Source: Stakelama marina
Lineage (GTDB): Bacteria; Pseudomonadota; Alphaproteobacteria; Sphingomonadales; Sphingomonadaceae
DNA: 64,000 nt
Direction of reading: 5' to 3'
Assembly (NCBI RefSeq): GCF_018122655.1
Contig: NZ_JAGRQC010000003.1
Location: 372,001 to 436,000 of the forward strand
Shown: piece after piece, positions 8,329 to 17,535 of the stretch
Layout: each line of letters opens with the position of its first letter
Position numbering within the stretch: the first letter of the stretch is position 1
The notes under the pieces: generated by a model
Database searches by the model: none
What the model saw: the letters and a program-made list of their open reading frames with translations, nothing else
What the model was told of the DNA's origin: nothing
Made by a program: the position numbers and the translations under genes

Positions 8329-8996
8329 GCAGGGGCGGCGGCGGTGGCCGCAAGCGGGTGCGCACGGCGCGCGGGCGCAGCGCGCAATCGACGCGCTGGC
8401 TGGAGCGGCAGCTCAACGATCCTTATGTCAAACGCGCCAAGGCCGAAGGCTATCGCAGCCGCGCCGCGTACAAGCTGATCGAGCTCGATGAGAAGTTCAA
8501 GCTGCTGAAAGGCGCGAAACGCGTCGTCGATCTGGGCATCGCGCCGGGCGGCTGGACGCAGGTGGTGCGCAAGCAGATTCCGCAGGCAGCAATCGTCGGC
8601 ATCGACCTGCTGCCCGTCGATCCGATCGACGGCGCGACGATCCTGCAAATGGACTTCATGGCCGATGCCGCCCCCGATGCGCTGACCGACGCGCTGGGCG
8701 GCAGACCCGATCTGATCCTGTCGGACATGGCGGCGAATACCGTCGGCCATCAGCAGACCGACGCGTTGCGGACGATGGCGCTGATCGAAGCGGCCTTCGC
8801 CTTTGCCTGTGACGTTCTCGAACCCGGCGGCGCGTTTGTCGCAAAGGTGTTCGCGGGCGGTGCCGATGCTCAGCTTGTCGCGGAAATGAAGCGCGCCTTC
8901 ACCACCGTCAAACATGCAAAGCCGCCCGCCAGTCGCAAGGGGTCGGTCGAATGGTATGTCGTCGCACAGGGATTCAAGGGTGGCGAAGAGGCCTGA
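8325..8996 (+). CDS. rlmE: 23S rRNA 2'-O-methyltransferase
   Basis: 223 residues. A Gly/Arg-rich, RNA-binding leader is followed by the RrmJ/FtsJ Rossmann methyltransferase. The SAM loop is VVDLGIAPGGWTQVV. The catalytic tetrad elements are visible: Lys in SRAAYKLIEL, Asp in LILSDMAAN, Lys in FVAKVFAGG and a Glu in the C-terminal strand. RlmE methylates U2552 in the 23S A-loop on the assembled large subunit. An in-frame opening upstream to 8175 lies inside ppx and is rejected. The start overlaps the ppx stop (ATGA). Confidence 0.92.
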   Translation: MSRGGGGGRKRVRTARGRSAQSTRWLERQLNDPYVKRAKAEGYRSRAAYKLIELDEKFKLLKGAKRVVDLGIAPGGWTQVVRKQIPQAAIVGIDLLPVDPIDGATILQMDFMADAAPDALTDALGGRPDLILSDMAANTVGHQQTDALRTMALIEAAFAFACDVLEPGGAFVAKVFAGGADAQLVAEMKRAFTTVKHAKPPASRKGSVEWYVVAQGFKGGEEA

Positions 8997-9108
8997 TAGT
9001 GCGATTGCCGACGCCGGCAATCGGCGCAGCCGTTAGGGAAGTTCACGTATCGATCGCGCGCCGGTTTGTTTCCTAGGCTTTGCTTGTCGGAAATATGGGG
9101 CGCGACCG

Positions 9109-9597
9109 ATGATGACTCGTTCTTTGAGCGCCGCGATTGCGTTCGCTGGCGCTACGATCCTGTTTGGCGGCAGCGCGCTGTCGGCTCAGATGATGGGTCA
9201 GGGAATGGGGCGCGGCATGGGGCATCCCAGCATGGCGCGACATCACGAAGCGATGATGAACGGCATCCCGGCCAAGTTCGCCGACCTGCGCAATCCGTTG
9301 CCGATCGATTCCGCCACGCTTTCAGCGGGCAGGCAGGTGTACCAAGCCGATTGCGCCTCTTGCCATGGCGCAGAGGGGCGTGGCGACGGCCCACTCGCGC
9401 GCACGCTGAACCCGCCGCCTGCCGATCTCGCCTGGTCGGCGCGGATGCCATTGAGCCGTCAGGACGGTTATCTTTATTGGACGATTGCCGAGGGCGGCCA
9501 GCAATTCGGCACCGCAATGCCGGCATTTGGACAGGCGCTCACGCGCAAACAGGCATGGTCGGTGATCGCCTATATCCAGCACGATCTCGGGCGTTGA
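9109..9597 (+). CDS. Exported class I c-type cytochrome
   Basis: 162 residues. A signal peptide (1-26, ending SALSAQ) is followed by a Met/His/Gly-rich segment of about 25 residues (MMGQGMGRGMGHPSMARHH), then a mono-haem cytochrome c domain with the haem attachment site CASCH and a distal Met near MPAFGQALT. Such proteins carry electrons in the periplasm. The Met/His-rich leader could bind copper, but no copper-resistance gene is adjacent. The gene stands alone, with no gene close upstream, and is followed by a strong terminator. The redox partner is unknown. Confidence 0.85.
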   Translation: MMTRSLSAAIAFAGATILFGGSALSAQMMGQGMGRGMGHPSMARHHEAMMNGIPAKFADLRNPLPIDSATLSAGRQVYQADCASCHGAEGRGDGPLARTLNPPPADLAWSARMPLSRQDGYLYWTIAEGGQQFGTAMPAFGQALTRKQAWSVIAYIQHDLGR

Positions 9598-9630
9598 CTG
9601 CCAGCGCCCCTACAGGCGGACGGCGGACAC

Positions 9631-9662
9631 AAAAAAGCCCCGGAACCGGCCGGGGCTTTTTC
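9631..9662. terminator. Bidirectional intrinsic terminator
   Basis: A run of A, then a stem AAGCCCCGG / CCGGGGCTT around a short loop, then a run of T. It works in both directions: it lies 34 bases after the cytochrome stop and 21 bases after the convergent rpoZ stop, so it can end both transcripts. Confidence 0.9.
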
Positions 9663-9682
9663 GTATCTGTATATCGTCGCGA

Positions 9683-10027
9683 TCAGCCGTCGTAATCGGC
9701 GCCGACGCTGGTGTTGCGCGGCGGCGCGGCGGCGGTGAGGCGTAGCGCCTCCGCCGAGGCGGACAGCGAACCGATTTCGTCGGGCGCTTCCTCGTCGTCG
9801 ATCTGGACGCGTTGCATGCCGGAAACGACCGCTTCCTCGAGATGCTTCGGCTTCACCGTCTCCTCTGCGATTTCGCGCAGAGCGACGACCGGGTTCTTGT
9901 CACGGTCGCGATCGAGCGTCAGCTCGGCGCCGCCCGAAATCTGCCGGGCGCGCTGCGCCGCAAACAGCACGAGATCGAAACGGTTGGGAACCTTGTCGAC
10001 GCAATCCTCGACGGTAACGCGCGCCAT
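9683..10027 (-). CDS. rpoZ: RNA polymerase omega subunit
   Basis: 114 residues. The opening [20 protein letters not shown] is the omega signature, followed by ARQISGG and the segment [16 protein letters not shown] that wraps the beta-prime C-terminus. Omega assists beta-prime folding and contributes to the ppGpp site 1. The C-terminal tail (about 75-114) is variable and acidic. In many alphaproteobacteria rpoZ precedes relA/spoT; here the next gene in the same direction is not a spoT homologue. Confidence 0.95.
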   Translation of the reverse strand: MARVTVEDCVDKVPNRFDLVLFAAQRARQISGGAELTLDRDRDKNPVVALREIAEETVKPKHLEEAVVSGMQRVQIDDEEAPDEIGSLSASAEALRLTAAAPPRNTSVGADYDG

Positions 10028-10069
10028 GAAACGCTTCCTTCGTTGGTAACGGTGTCCGGAAAGGCCGTG

Positions 10070-10098
10070 GATTTAAGGACCGATGTGCCGAATGTCAA
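10070..10098 (-). promoter_or_regulatory. Sigma-70-type promoter of rpoZ
   Basis: Minus-strand TTGACA (10098-10093) and TAAATC (10075-10070) are separated by 17 bases. The start point would be about 10063, leaving a leader of about 35 bases. The element overlaps the extended reading frame of the divergent phospholipase D-like gene, which argues for that gene's later start at 10158. Confidence 0.55.
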
Positions 10099-10157
10099 GG
10101 AAATCGCGCGCCTTCGACACGCTTGCCTATGGCGGCTCCTGCTTGCAGAACCCGGCC

Positions 10158-11315
10158 ATGGACCAGCCCCCCGAACAGCCGAGTTTCACCGTCGATGGCG
10201 ACCGGCTGACGATGCTCGATACCGGACCGCGGCGGCTGGCGGCGCTGCTCGGCCTTATCGCCGGCGCGACCCACAGCCTGCGCATGCTCTATTACATCTA
10301 TGTCGATGATTCGGCTGGAGAGCGGGTTCGCCAGGCGCTGATCGACGCGACGAACCGCGGCGTCCGCGTGTCGCTGCTCGTCGATGGGCTGGGGAGCGAG
10401 CGCGCGACCGACCACCGCTTCTTCGCGCCGCTCGAGGCGGCGGGGGCGGAGGTATGTCGTTTCGTGCCCCGGCTGGGGCGGCGCTATCTGCTGCGCAACC
10501 ACCAGAAGCTCGCCATTGCCGATGACGCCCGCGCGATCATCGGCGGGTTCAATATCGAGGACAGCTATTTCGGCGTATCCGAGCAGCAGGCGTGGCGCGA
10601 CCTAGGCTTGCTCGTCGAGGGCGAGAGCTGCGCGCGGCTCGGCGGTTATTACGACATGCTCGTCCGCTGGGCGCGGCGTCCGCGTGCGCCGCTGCGCAGC
10701 TTGCGGCGGATGCTCAAGCACTGGAGCGAAAAGACGGGGCAGACGCGCTGGTTGCTCGGCGGGCCGACGCAGCGGCTCTCGCCCTGGGCACGGATCGTCA
10801 AGCGCGACATGGAGGGCGCGCGCAACATTGACCTGATCGCCGCCTATTTCGCGCCGGGTCCGGGGATGTTGCGTCGGCTCGACAAGGCCGGGATGCGCGG
10901 TCGGGTGCGGTTGGTTTTGCCGGCAAAGACCGATCACGGCGCGGCGATCTGGGCATCGCGCTTCACCTATGCCGGGCTGTTGCGCAAATCGGTCGACATC
11001 TACGAATATCAGCCGACCAAGCTGCATACGAAGCTGTTCGTGATCGACGACGTCGTCCATATCGGGTCGGCCAATTTCGACGTGCGCTCGATGTATCTGA
11101 ACCTGGAACTGATGCTGCGGATAGAGGATGCCGATTTCGCCGCGCACGTTCGCGCCTATGTCGATGGCGAGGTCGCGGATTCGCTGCACATGACGCCAGA
11201 TTGCTATCGCGAGCTTTCGACGCCGTGGCGCCGGATCAAACAGGCGGTCGCCTATTTCGTGATGGCGATCCTCGACTACCGCGTGACGCGGGGCCTCAAT
11301 TTCGGGGATGAATAG
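10158..11315 (+). CDS. Phospholipase D-like protein, probable cardiolipin synthase
   Basis: 385 residues with two HKD motifs: residues near 118 HQKLAIADDARAIIGGFN and near 292 HTKLFVIDDVVHIGSANFD. Each supplies the His-Lys-Asp of one half-site, and the spacing fits the ClsB/ClsC type of cardiolipin synthase, which joins phosphatidyl groups at the membrane. A hydrophobic stretch LAALLGLIAGATHSLRMLYY precedes the first domain, but there is no clear N-terminal transmembrane pair as in ClsA. The C-terminal 45 residues are amphipathic. Start 10158 is preferred over an in-frame ATG at 10083, because the latter would run through the rpoZ promoter. A nuclease or transphosphatidylase with other substrates is not excluded. 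Confidence 0.8.
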   Translation: MDQPPEQPSFTVDGDRLTMLDTGPRRLAALLGLIAGATHSLRMLYYIYVDDSAGERVRQALIDATNRGVRVSLLVDGLGSERATDHRFFAPLEAAGAEVCRFVPRLGRRYLLRNHQKLAIADDARAIIGGFNIEDSYFGVSEQQAWRDLGLLVEGESCARLGGYYDMLVRWARRPRAPLRSLRRMLKHWSEKTGQTRWLLGGPTQRLSPWARIVKRDMEGARNIDLIAAYFAPGPGMLRRLDKAGMRGRVRLVLPAKTDHGAAIWASRFTYAGLLRKSVDIYEYQPTKLHTKLFVIDDVVHIGSANFDVRSMYLNLELMLRIEDADFAAHVRAYVDGEVADSLHMTPDCYRELSTPWRRIKQAVAYFVMAILDYRVTRGLNFGDE

Positions 11316-11335
11316 GGCTGCCTTGCCCAACTATC

Positions 11336-11422
11336 TGGTGCGGTCGAGAAGACTCGAACTTCCACGGCCTTTCGGCCACAACGACCTCAACGTTGCGCGT
11401 CTACCAATTCCGCCACGACCGC
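11336..11422 (-). tRNA. tRNA-Leu (anticodon GAG)
   Basis: Reading leftward from 11422: acceptor GCGGTCG pairs with CGACCGC, and discriminator A with an encoded CCA (11338-11336) follows. The anticodon arm CAACG-TTGAGGT-CGTTG places GAG at 34-36, reading CTC (Leu). The long variable arm (TGGCCGAAAGGCC) makes it a class II tRNA, as expected for leucine. 87 bases. Confidence 0.95.
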
Positions 11423-11540
11423 ACTGATATGTCCGCCGGATGAAGCACCGGCGCCTGGCAGGCGCGTGCCCCTAGCAAAGCGATCGGCACGTGGCAATGG
11501 CCGAAACGGCCTTGCCGCCGATTGCGCGCGAATTTTCCGA

Positions 11541-12374
11541 TCAGCTCTCGTCGTCGCCGGCGAAACTCAGCTCCAGCGTCTTCGAACTTGCCGGCACGTC
11601 GAGCTTCGCGCTGTTGAACTCGAGCGTGCGGTTGGGCCCGAGCGACCGGCTGGGCGGCGCGATCATCCAGCTATAGACGATGCGGCCCTGCGCATCGCGC
11701 AACTCGGCGCGGATATCGGGGACGTGCTGGTTGTCGTCGGTCGGGTTTTCGATCTTGCCCGACACCGCGAACAGTTCGTTCCCGCTCGACAATTGCCCGC
11801 GGTCGATCTTGTTGCTGGCGAAGCGCAGCGGCGTCTCTGCCGCGCCGATCGGCAGGCCGAGCTGCGACGCGATGCCGGGTGCGCCCGAATACAGGATCGC
11901 GCCCGAACCGATCAGCATCGACAGGCCGGCAACGGCGGCAGCGGCGGTCCAGCGCTTCGCCGGATTGCGGCGCGGTTTGAGCAGCGGTTCCTGCCGGAAC
12001 GGATCATAGCCGGACCGCGTGGCCGCCGGTCGCGGGCCCAGATCGCCGTCAACGAAGGTGCGGATCGGCTTTTTGGCAGGCGGCGCAGGCGCGGTCTTGG
12101 CTTCGTCGGCAGGTTTCTTCGCCGGTTCGACGACAGCCTTTTGCTCGGCCTCGGGCGCGGTGGCTTTCTCTGTCGGAGCGGGCGCTGGTTCGGGCTCGGC
12201 GGCCGACTGCGGAGCGGTCTGCTCGACCTGTTGGGCAGCCTTGGTCGAAACCATCGGAGGGGCCTGGAACCAGCTATGCTTGCAACTGGCGCAACGGACG
12301 GTGCGCCCCTTCGCCCCGATCGCGGTATCGGGTACGAGATAGCGGGTATGGCACTCGGTGCATTCGAGGAGCAT
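11541..12374 (-). CDS. Zinc-ribbon (MJ0042-type) membrane protein with DUF3426-like domain
   Basis: 277 residues. The N-terminus is an MJ0042 zinc ribbon: Cys5-x2-Cys8 and Cys28-x2-Cys31. A Pro/Ala/Lys-rich linker of about 100 residues follows, then one transmembrane helix (about 142-162) and an exported beta-rich domain resembling DUF3426. The same architecture is common next to ftsEX in alphaproteobacteria. The function is unknown; the layout (metal-binding cytoplasmic module, one membrane pass, periplasmic domain) suggests a sensor or an anti-sigma-like protein, but this is inference. It is divergent from ftsE with 165 bases between the starts. Confidence 0.75.
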   Translation of the reverse strand: MLLECTECHTRYLVPDTAIGAKGRTVRCASCKHSWFQAPPMVSTKAAQQVEQTAPQSAAEPEPAPAPTEKATAPEAEQKAVVEPAKKPADEAKTAPAPPAKKPIRTFVDGDLGPRPAATRSGYDPFRQEPLLKPRRNPAKRWTAAAAVAGLSMLIGSGAILYSGAPGIASQLGLPIGAAETPLRFASNKIDRGQLSSGNELFAVSGKIENPTDDNQHVPDIRAELRDAQGRIVYSWMIAPPSRSLGPNRTLEFNSAKLDVPASSKTLELSFAGDDES

Positions 12375-12539
12375 CGGATCGATTTCCTACGCAGGCGGAA
12401 TAACGCAATAACGGCTGACGAATCTAAGCATGTCCACGAGTCGCTTGGCAAGAGTCGCGCTTCATTTGCTTGAGCGGGGGCACCGGACATGCGATGGAAT
12501 CGACAAGGGGCAGGTCATGGGAGCGGACGGCACGCCGCG

Positions 12540-13253
12540 ATGGCGAATATCGTACAGTTCGAGAATGTCGGGTTGCGCTATGGCACCGGTCCCGAAACGC
12601 TGTCGGACGTCAGTTTCACGCTGACGGCGGGTGCGTTTTATTTTCTGACCGGGGCATCGGGCGCGGGCAAGACTTCGCTTTTGAAGCTGCTCTACCTCGC
12701 GCAGCGCCCCAGCCGCGGCATCATCCGGCTGTTCGGCGAGGATGCGGTGACGCTGCCGCGCAAGCGGCTTCCCGGATTTCGCCGGCGTATCGGCGTCGTG
12801 TTCCAGGATTTCCGGCTCGTCCCGCACTTGTCCGCCTATGACAATATCGCGCTGCCGCTGCGCGTGGCGGGCATTCCGGAGAGCGATATCGAGGGGCCGG
12901 TTCGTGAGATGCTCGCCTGGGTCGGCCTCGCCGAGCGTGCGAATGCCAAGCCGCCTACGCTATCGGGCGGGGAGCAGCAGCGGATCGCGATCGCGCGCGC
13001 GATCATCGCGCGGCCCGAAATCCTCGTGGCTGACGAGCCCACGGGCAACGTTGATCCCGACATGGCCGAACGGCTGCTCCATCTGTTCGGCTCGCTCAAC
13101 CGGCTCGGCACCACCGTCGTCGTTGCGACGCACGATTTTCACCTGCTCAATCGCATTCCCAATGCGCAGATGATGCGGATCGACAATGGCCGGCTGAGCG
13201 ATCCGACCGGGTCGCTGCGTTTTCCGCCGCGCGCACCGGACGATAGCGAGTAA
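12540..13253 (+). CDS. ftsE: Cell division ATP-binding protein FtsE
   Basis: 237 residues, an ABC ATPase. Walker A is GASGAGKTS, the Q loop is in GVVFQDFRL, the signature LSGGEQQR and Walker B with the D loop ILVADEPTGNVDP are intact, and a switch His follows in ATHDF. FtsEX at the septum controls peptidoglycan hydrolases through ATP-driven changes in FtsX. The start at 12540 (MANIVQFENV) matches the family; an upstream extension of 17 residues is not credible. The stop and the ftsX start share one base. Confidence 0.92.
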   Translation: MANIVQFENVGLRYGTGPETLSDVSFTLTAGAFYFLTGASGAGKTSLLKLLYLAQRPSRGIIRLFGEDAVTLPRKRLPGFRRRIGVVFQDFRLVPHLSAYDNIALPLRVAGIPESDIEGPVREMLAWVGLAERANAKPPTLSGGEQQRIAIARAIIARPEILVADEPTGNVDPDMAERLLHLFGSLNRLGTTVVVATHDFHLLNRIPNAQMMRIDNGRLSDPTGSLRFPPRAPDDSE

Positions 13254-14137
13254 TGGCGCGCCGCCAGTCCCCCTCGCACCGGCTGCTCGACGAAGGCCGG
13301 CGTCAGCGCACGATGATCGCGATCATGGCGATCATGGTGTTCCTGACCGTGCTTGCCGCCGCGTTCGGGCTGGGCGCAGCGCGTTCGGCGCGCTCGCTCG
13401 ACGCCGATCTCGCCGGGCGGCTGACGGTGCAGGTCGTGGAGGCCGATGCCGCCAGGCGAGATGCTGCGGTAGAGGCGATCCTGACGAAACTGCGCACCGA
13501 CCCCGATGTCGCGCGCGCGGCAGAGGTCGACAGGGCACGGCTCGCCGAACTGCTGCGCCCATGGCTGGGCGATGCCGGGCTCGATGCCGGTGTCCCGATG
13601 CCGGCGATGATCGATATCGATCTGCGCAATGCGAGCGATGCCGCGGTCGGGCGCGTGGAGGCGATCGCCGCGGCTGCATCGACCCAGACGCGGGTCGATC
13701 GCAATGCCAGCTGGCTTGCGCCTGTCCGCCGTTTCGTCACTACGCTGGCGATGCTCGCCGCCGCGCTGGTGCTGCTGATGGCGCTTGCGACGGGCGCGGT
13801 CGTGCTGCTTGCTGCGCGCGCGGGGCTTGATGGGCACCGTTCGACCATCGACATATTGCACATGCTTGGATCGACAGACGTACAGGTGGCGCGGCTGTTT
13901 CAGCGCCGCATCGCGATCGACACGCTGACCGGCGGCCTGATCGGCGCGATCGCGGCGATCGTGATCGCATGGCTGCTTCAGGCGCAGCTCGCGGTGCTCG
14001 GCTCGCAGATATTGAACGGAAGTGCGCTCGCGCCGGAGGACTGGGCGTTGCTCGCACTGCTCCCGTTCCTCTTCGCGCTGCTGGCAATGGTCGCGGCGCG
14101 CCTGTCGGTGTTGCGCGCCCTGCGGAGCCGGCTGTGA
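13253..14137 (+). CDS. ftsX: Cell division protein FtsX
   Basis: 294 residues with the FtsX plan: a first transmembrane helix at about 21-43, a periplasmic loop of about 110 residues, then three helices in the second half (about 160-188, 220-250 and 262-288). FtsX couples FtsE ATPase cycles to activation of cell-wall hydrolases. The sequence is weakly conserved in this family, so the call rests on topology, length and the coupling to ftsE (one-base overlap). Its stop overlaps the next start (GTGA). Confidence 0.9.
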   Translation: MARRQSPSHRLLDEGRRQRTMIAIMAIMVFLTVLAAAFGLGAARSARSLDADLAGRLTVQVVEADAARRDAAVEAILTKLRTDPDVARAAEVDRARLAELLRPWLGDAGLDAGVPMPAMIDIDLRNASDAAVGRVEAIAAAASTQTRVDRNASWLAPVRRFVTTLAMLAAALVLLMALATGAVVLLAARAGLDGHRSTIDILHMLGSTDVQVARLFQRRIAIDTLTGGLIGAIAAIVIAWLLQAQLAVLGSQILNGSALAPEDWALLALLPFLFALLAMVAARLSVLRALRSRL

Positions 14138-14667
14138 TCCGCAGGGTCTTCGCGTTTCTGCTCGTGTCGTGGCTGCTCGGCTTCGCGATCTTCATGGTCG
14201 CGCTCGGCCATCCGCGCGAGGGCGGGCATACCGACGCCATCGTGGTGCCGACCGGCGGGCCGGGACGGATCGATCGCGGCCTGACGCTGATGCAGCGTCA
14301 CGCGGCGAAACGCATGCTCATCAGCGGCGTCGCGCGCGAAGTGCGACCGATCGAACTCGCCGTCGAATATCATGTGTCGCCGGGCTTGTTCGCCTGCTGC
14401 GTCGATCTGGGGCGCGAGGCGGTCGATACGCGCTCGAACGGCGACGAAACCGCGCGCTGGGTGCGCGAACATGGCTATCACAGCGTTCGGCTGGTCACGT
14501 CGAGCTGGCACATGCCGCGCGCGCGGATGGAACTGACCCATGCGCTCGGCCCCGATGTCGAGGTGATCGGCGACCCTGTTCCGTCGAGCCCCAGCCTGAC
14601 TTTTCTATTCGGCGAATATAACAAGTTTCTCGTCCGCCGCGCGGCGCTGTGGCTGGGGATCGATTGA
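14134..14667 (+). CDS. YdcF/SanA-type DUF218 membrane protein
   Basis: 177 residues. One N-terminal membrane anchor (about 4-24) is followed by the DUF218 fold: DAIVVPTGGPGRIDRGL near the start, SRSN-like DTRSNGDETA and, near the end, LVTSSWHMPRARME, the usual conserved triplet of this family. DUF218 proteins have been linked to envelope integrity and peptidoglycan or ECA intermediates (SanA, ElyC), but no reaction is firmly established. Start codon GTG 14134 overlaps the ftsX stop by 4 bases, and its own stop shares one base with the next start, so it belongs to the ftsE operon. Confidence 0.8.
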   Translation: MIRRVFAFLLVSWLLGFAIFMVALGHPREGGHTDAIVVPTGGPGRIDRGLTLMQRHAAKRMLISGVAREVRPIELAVEYHVSPGLFACCVDLGREAVDTRSNGDETARWVREHGYHSVRLVTSSWHMPRARMELTHALGPDVEVIGDPVPSSPSLTFLFGEYNKFLVRRAALWLGID

Positions 14668-15386
14668 TGGCGTGGCTGCGCTCGATCCTGTTCGCGCTCG
14701 TCTTCTACGGACTGTCGGTTCCGATCGTGCTGTGCGCACCCGTCGCAGGCCTGTTCGGCCGCGATGCACTGCGCGGCTATGCGAACTGGTGGGCGGGCGT
14801 GCAGGCATGGTGCGCCCGCTGGCTGCTTGGCATCACCGTCCGCGTCGAGGGGCGACCCGCGGAAACGCCCGTCCTGTATGCCGCAAAGCATCAGGCGATG
14901 TTCGAAACGCTGGAGCTTGCGCGCCGTGTCGGGTCGCCGGTGATCGTGATGAAGCGCGAACTGACGCGGATTCCGGTCTGGGGCTGGGCCGCGCGGCGCT
15001 ACGGCGCGATCGCCGTCGACCGGTCGGCATCGGCCAAGGCGTTGCGTGCGATGATGCGCGAGGGGCGCGAAGCCGTTGCCGAGGGGCGGTCGGTGCTGAT
15101 CTTTCCAGAAGGAACGCGCGTGCGCGCAGGTGAGACACCACCGCTGCGTCCGGGCTTTGCGGGTCTTTACCGTGCGCTCGACCTGCCGGTGGTGCCGGTT
15201 GCGGTCGATACCGGGCTGCTGCTGCCGAGACAGGGGCCAAAGCGTGCGGGAACGGTGACGCTGCGCTTCGGCGAGTCCATCCCGGCGGGCTTGCCGCGCA
15301 AGGAGATCGAGGACCGTGTCCACCGAGCGATCAACGCGCTGGAGCGCGAAAGCGTTGGTAACCTGACGGAACCACGCTCAGGTTGA
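14667..15386 (+). CDS. plsC: 1-acyl-sn-glycerol-3-phosphate acyltransferase
   Basis: 239 residues. An N-terminal membrane segment precedes the acyltransferase motifs: HQAMFE (block I, with Glu in place of the usual Asp in HX4D; this His-x4-Glu form is known in alphaproteobacterial members), block II near WGWAARRYGAIAVDR, block III LIFPEGTR, and block IV LPVVPVAV. It adds the second acyl chain to lysophosphatidic acid at the inner membrane. It is the fourth gene of the ftsE operon. The last codons and the stop lie inside a REP-type palindrome, so the C-terminal residues NLTEPRSG are partly encoded by the repeat. Confidence 0.88.
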   Translation: MAWLRSILFALVFYGLSVPIVLCAPVAGLFGRDALRGYANWWAGVQAWCARWLLGITVRVEGRPAETPVLYAAKHQAMFETLELARRVGSPVIVMKRELTRIPVWGWAARRYGAIAVDRSASAKALRAMMREGREAVAEGRSVLIFPEGTRVRAGETPPLRPGFAGLYRALDLPVVPVAVDTGLLLPRQGPKRAGTVTLRFGESIPAGLPRKEIEDRVHRAINALERESVGNLTEPRSG

Positions 15387-15436
15387 GCTTGTCGAAGCCG
15401 GGTGGTGCCCACCCTTCGACAGGCTTAGGGTGAGCG
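15375..15436. repeat. REP-like palindromic element
   Basis: Two inverted arms, roughly CGCTCAGGTTGAGCTTGTCG and CGACAGGCTTAGGGTGAGCG, flank a short GC-rich centre that can also pair (GGGTGG / CCACCC). This is the intergenic palindrome type common in sphingomonad genomes. It lies between the convergent ends of plsC and tyrA and probably acts as a transcription stop or mRNA-stabilising hairpin. The left arm overlaps the last four codons of plsC. Confidence 0.75.
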
Positions 15437-15473
15437 CAAGTGGCGCCGGTCGTGCGCTTGTATATCGGCCGCT

Positions 15474-16382
15474 TCAGTCGTGCGTGCGGCCGAAATCTTC
15501 GCGCGCGTCGTCCTGGCCCTGTTCGACGATCGACCGACGGATCGCGCGGGTGCGGCTGAACAGCTCGAACAGCTCGTCGCCCTTGCCCCAGCGGATCGCG
15601 CGTTGAAGCGCGCTCAAATCCTCCGAAAAGCGTTGCAGCATGTCGAGCACCGCCTCGCGATTGGACAGGAACACATCGCGCCACATTGTAGGGTCGGACG
15701 CGGCGATGCGCGTGAAATCGCGAAAGCCGCCGGCCGAATATTTGATGACCTCGCTTTCGGTCACTTCCTCGAGGTCGGACGCGGTTCCGACGATCGTATA
15801 GGCGATCAGATGGGGCAGGTGGCTGGTGACGGCGAGCACGCGGTCGTGATGCGCGGGTTCCATCCGTTCGACATCGGCGCCGAGCCTGCGCCAGAATTCG
15901 GCGACGCGCTCGACGGCGAGTTCGGGTGTGTCGTCGGCGGGCGTCAGAATGCACCACCGGCCGTGGAACAGCGTGGCGAAGCCGGCATCGGGGCCGCTAC
16001 GCTCGGTGCCCGCGACGGGATGTGCGGGAACGATGGTGGCGTTCGGCAGCGCCGCTGCGAGCGCGGCCGCCACGCTTTCCTTGCATGACCCGACATCGCT
16101 GACGATCGCGTCGGCGGGCAGGTCGTCGGCGAACTCGGCGGCCGCTGCTCCCATCGCGCCCACGGGTACGCACAGGATAACGAGGTCGGCGTCGATCACA
16201 GCCGCGCCCGCGCTGTCGGCAATATCGTCGCACAGCCCGATCTCGACCGCACGCTCGCGTACTTGTGGCTCGGCGTCATAGCCGGTCACCTCGACGCTCG
16301 GCATTTCGGCGCGGATGCCGCGCGCGATCGACGATCCGATCAGCCCCAGCCCGATCATCGTGACGCGGGCGAAAGGCAGCAT
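15474..16382 (-). CDS. tyrA: Prephenate (cyclohexadienyl) dehydrogenase
   Basis: 302 residues. The N-terminal Rossmann fold has the NAD loop IGLGLIGSS; then come VPAHPVAGTERSG, with the catalytic His, and a helical dimerisation domain containing HDRVLAVTSHLPHLIAY. It converts prephenate (or arogenate) towards tyrosine. There is no ACT domain or chorismate mutase fusion. The true start is 16382; the frame stays open to 16643, but that part lies inside hisC. The gene follows hisC with a one-base overlap. This makes a coupled aromatic pair: HisC-type aminotransferases can also transaminate 4-hydroxyphenylpyruvate or prephenate. Confidence 0.9.
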   Translation of the reverse strand: MLPFARVTMIGLGLIGSSIARGIRAEMPSVEVTGYDAEPQVRERAVEIGLCDDIADSAGAAVIDADLVILCVPVGAMGAAAAEFADDLPADAIVSDVGSCKESVAAALAAALPNATIVPAHPVAGTERSGPDAGFATLFHGRWCILTPADDTPELAVERVAEFWRRLGADVERMEPAHHDRVLAVTSHLPHLIAYTIVGTASDLEEVTESEVIKYSAGGFRDFTRIAASDPTMWRDVFLSNREAVLDMLQRFSEDLSALQRAIRWGKGDELFELFSRTRAIRRSIVEQGQDDAREDFGRTHD

Positions 16383-17476
16383 CAGCCGGTCACGATCTCG
16401 CGCAGCGCCGCCGCCACGCCGCGGACTTCGTCCTCGGTGCCGATCGAGATGCGCAGGCCTTCGCCAAGTCCCTGTCCGGGCAGCCAGCGGGTGATGTACC
16501 CTTTGTCCATCAGTCCCTTGTACGCGGTTTCGGCGCTCACCTCGCCCTCGAACAGGACGAGCAGGAAATTGGCCTTGGACGGTATCGCGCGCAGCCCGGC
16601 ATTGCCCATCGCCTCGACCTGCTCGGTGAACCAGCCGAGCCATTTGCGGTTATGTTCGCGGCTGGCATCGGTGAAATCGTCGTCGCCAAGCGCCGCGATC
16701 GCCGCCTGCTGGCCGGCGGTGGTGACGTTGAACGGCGCACGGATGCGGTGCATCGCGCCGATGATGTCGGCACTGGCATAGCCCCAGCCGATCCGTTCGG
16801 CGGCGAGACCGTAGATCTTGGAAAAGGTGCGCGTGACGAGGACATTGGGCTCGGTCATCGCCAGTTTCAGGCCGTGATCGTCCTCTTCCGCCGTCAGATA
16901 TTCCGAATAGGCATGGTCGAGGACCAGCAGCACCGATTTGGGCAGGCTCGCATGCAGCCGCGCGATTTCCTCGCGCGGCGTGAAGGTGCCCGTGGGATTG
17001 TTCGGATTGGCGACGAAGACGACGCGCGTGCGTTCGGTAACGGCGGCGAGGATGGCGTCGACATCGGTGGCATAGTCCTTGTCGGGCGCCACCACCGGCG
17101 TCGCGCCGACGCGGCGCGCAGCGATCTCGTACACCGCGAAGCCGTATTTGACGAAGACGATTTCGTCGCCCGGCCCGGCGAACGCGCCGGCGGCGAGGTG
17201 GAGCACCTCGTCCGACCCGGTGCCGTAGATGATCCGCGCGGGGTCGAGACCATGCTTGTCCGCCAGCGCCTCGCGCAGCTCGGCGGCACCGGCATCGGGA
17301 TAGCGTTCGAGGCTGCGGTCGGCGCCGTCGAACGCTTCGCGCGCCTTCGGCGATGTGCCGAGCGGGTTTTCGTTGGACGACAGCTTGGCGACCTTGCGGC
17401 CGTCATCGGTCTGCGAACGCCCCGGCACATAGGGGGCGATGTCCATGATCCAGGGCTTGGGCTGTGGTGCAGTCAT
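16382..17476 (-). CDS. hisC: Histidinol-phosphate / aromatic aminotransferase
   Basis: 364 residues, a fold-type I PLP aminotransferase. The PLP lysine lies in [18 protein letters not shown], and other markers are [23 protein letters not shown] and [11 protein letters not shown]. It belongs to the HisC group. Its pairing with tyrA suggests that it also serves tyrosine and phenylalanine synthesis; which role dominates cannot be read here. Start 17476 ([10 protein letters not shown]) is chosen; the open frame extends 17 more codons through a low-complexity stretch. Confidence 0.88.
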   Translation of the reverse strand: MTAPQPKPWIMDIAPYVPGRSQTDDGRKVAKLSSNENPLGTSPKAREAFDGADRSLERYPDAGAAELREALADKHGLDPARIIYGTGSDEVLHLAAGAFAGPGDEIVFVKYGFAVYEIAARRVGATPVVAPDKDYATDVDAILAAVTERTRVVFVANPNNPTGTFTPREEIARLHASLPKSVLLVLDHAYSEYLTAEEDDHGLKLAMTEPNVLVTRTFSKIYGLAAERIGWGYASADIIGAMHRIRAPFNVTTAGQQAAIAALGDDDFTDASREHNRKWLGWFTEQVEAMGNAGLRAIPSKANFLLVLFEGEVSAETAYKGLMDKGYITRWLPGQGLGEGLRISIGTEDEVRGVAAALREIVTG

Positions 17477-17535
17477 GCGCGGCGGGATGGCGCAACCGCG
17501 CGCCGATGGCAAGGCTGCGTGCCGCACCCACTTCT

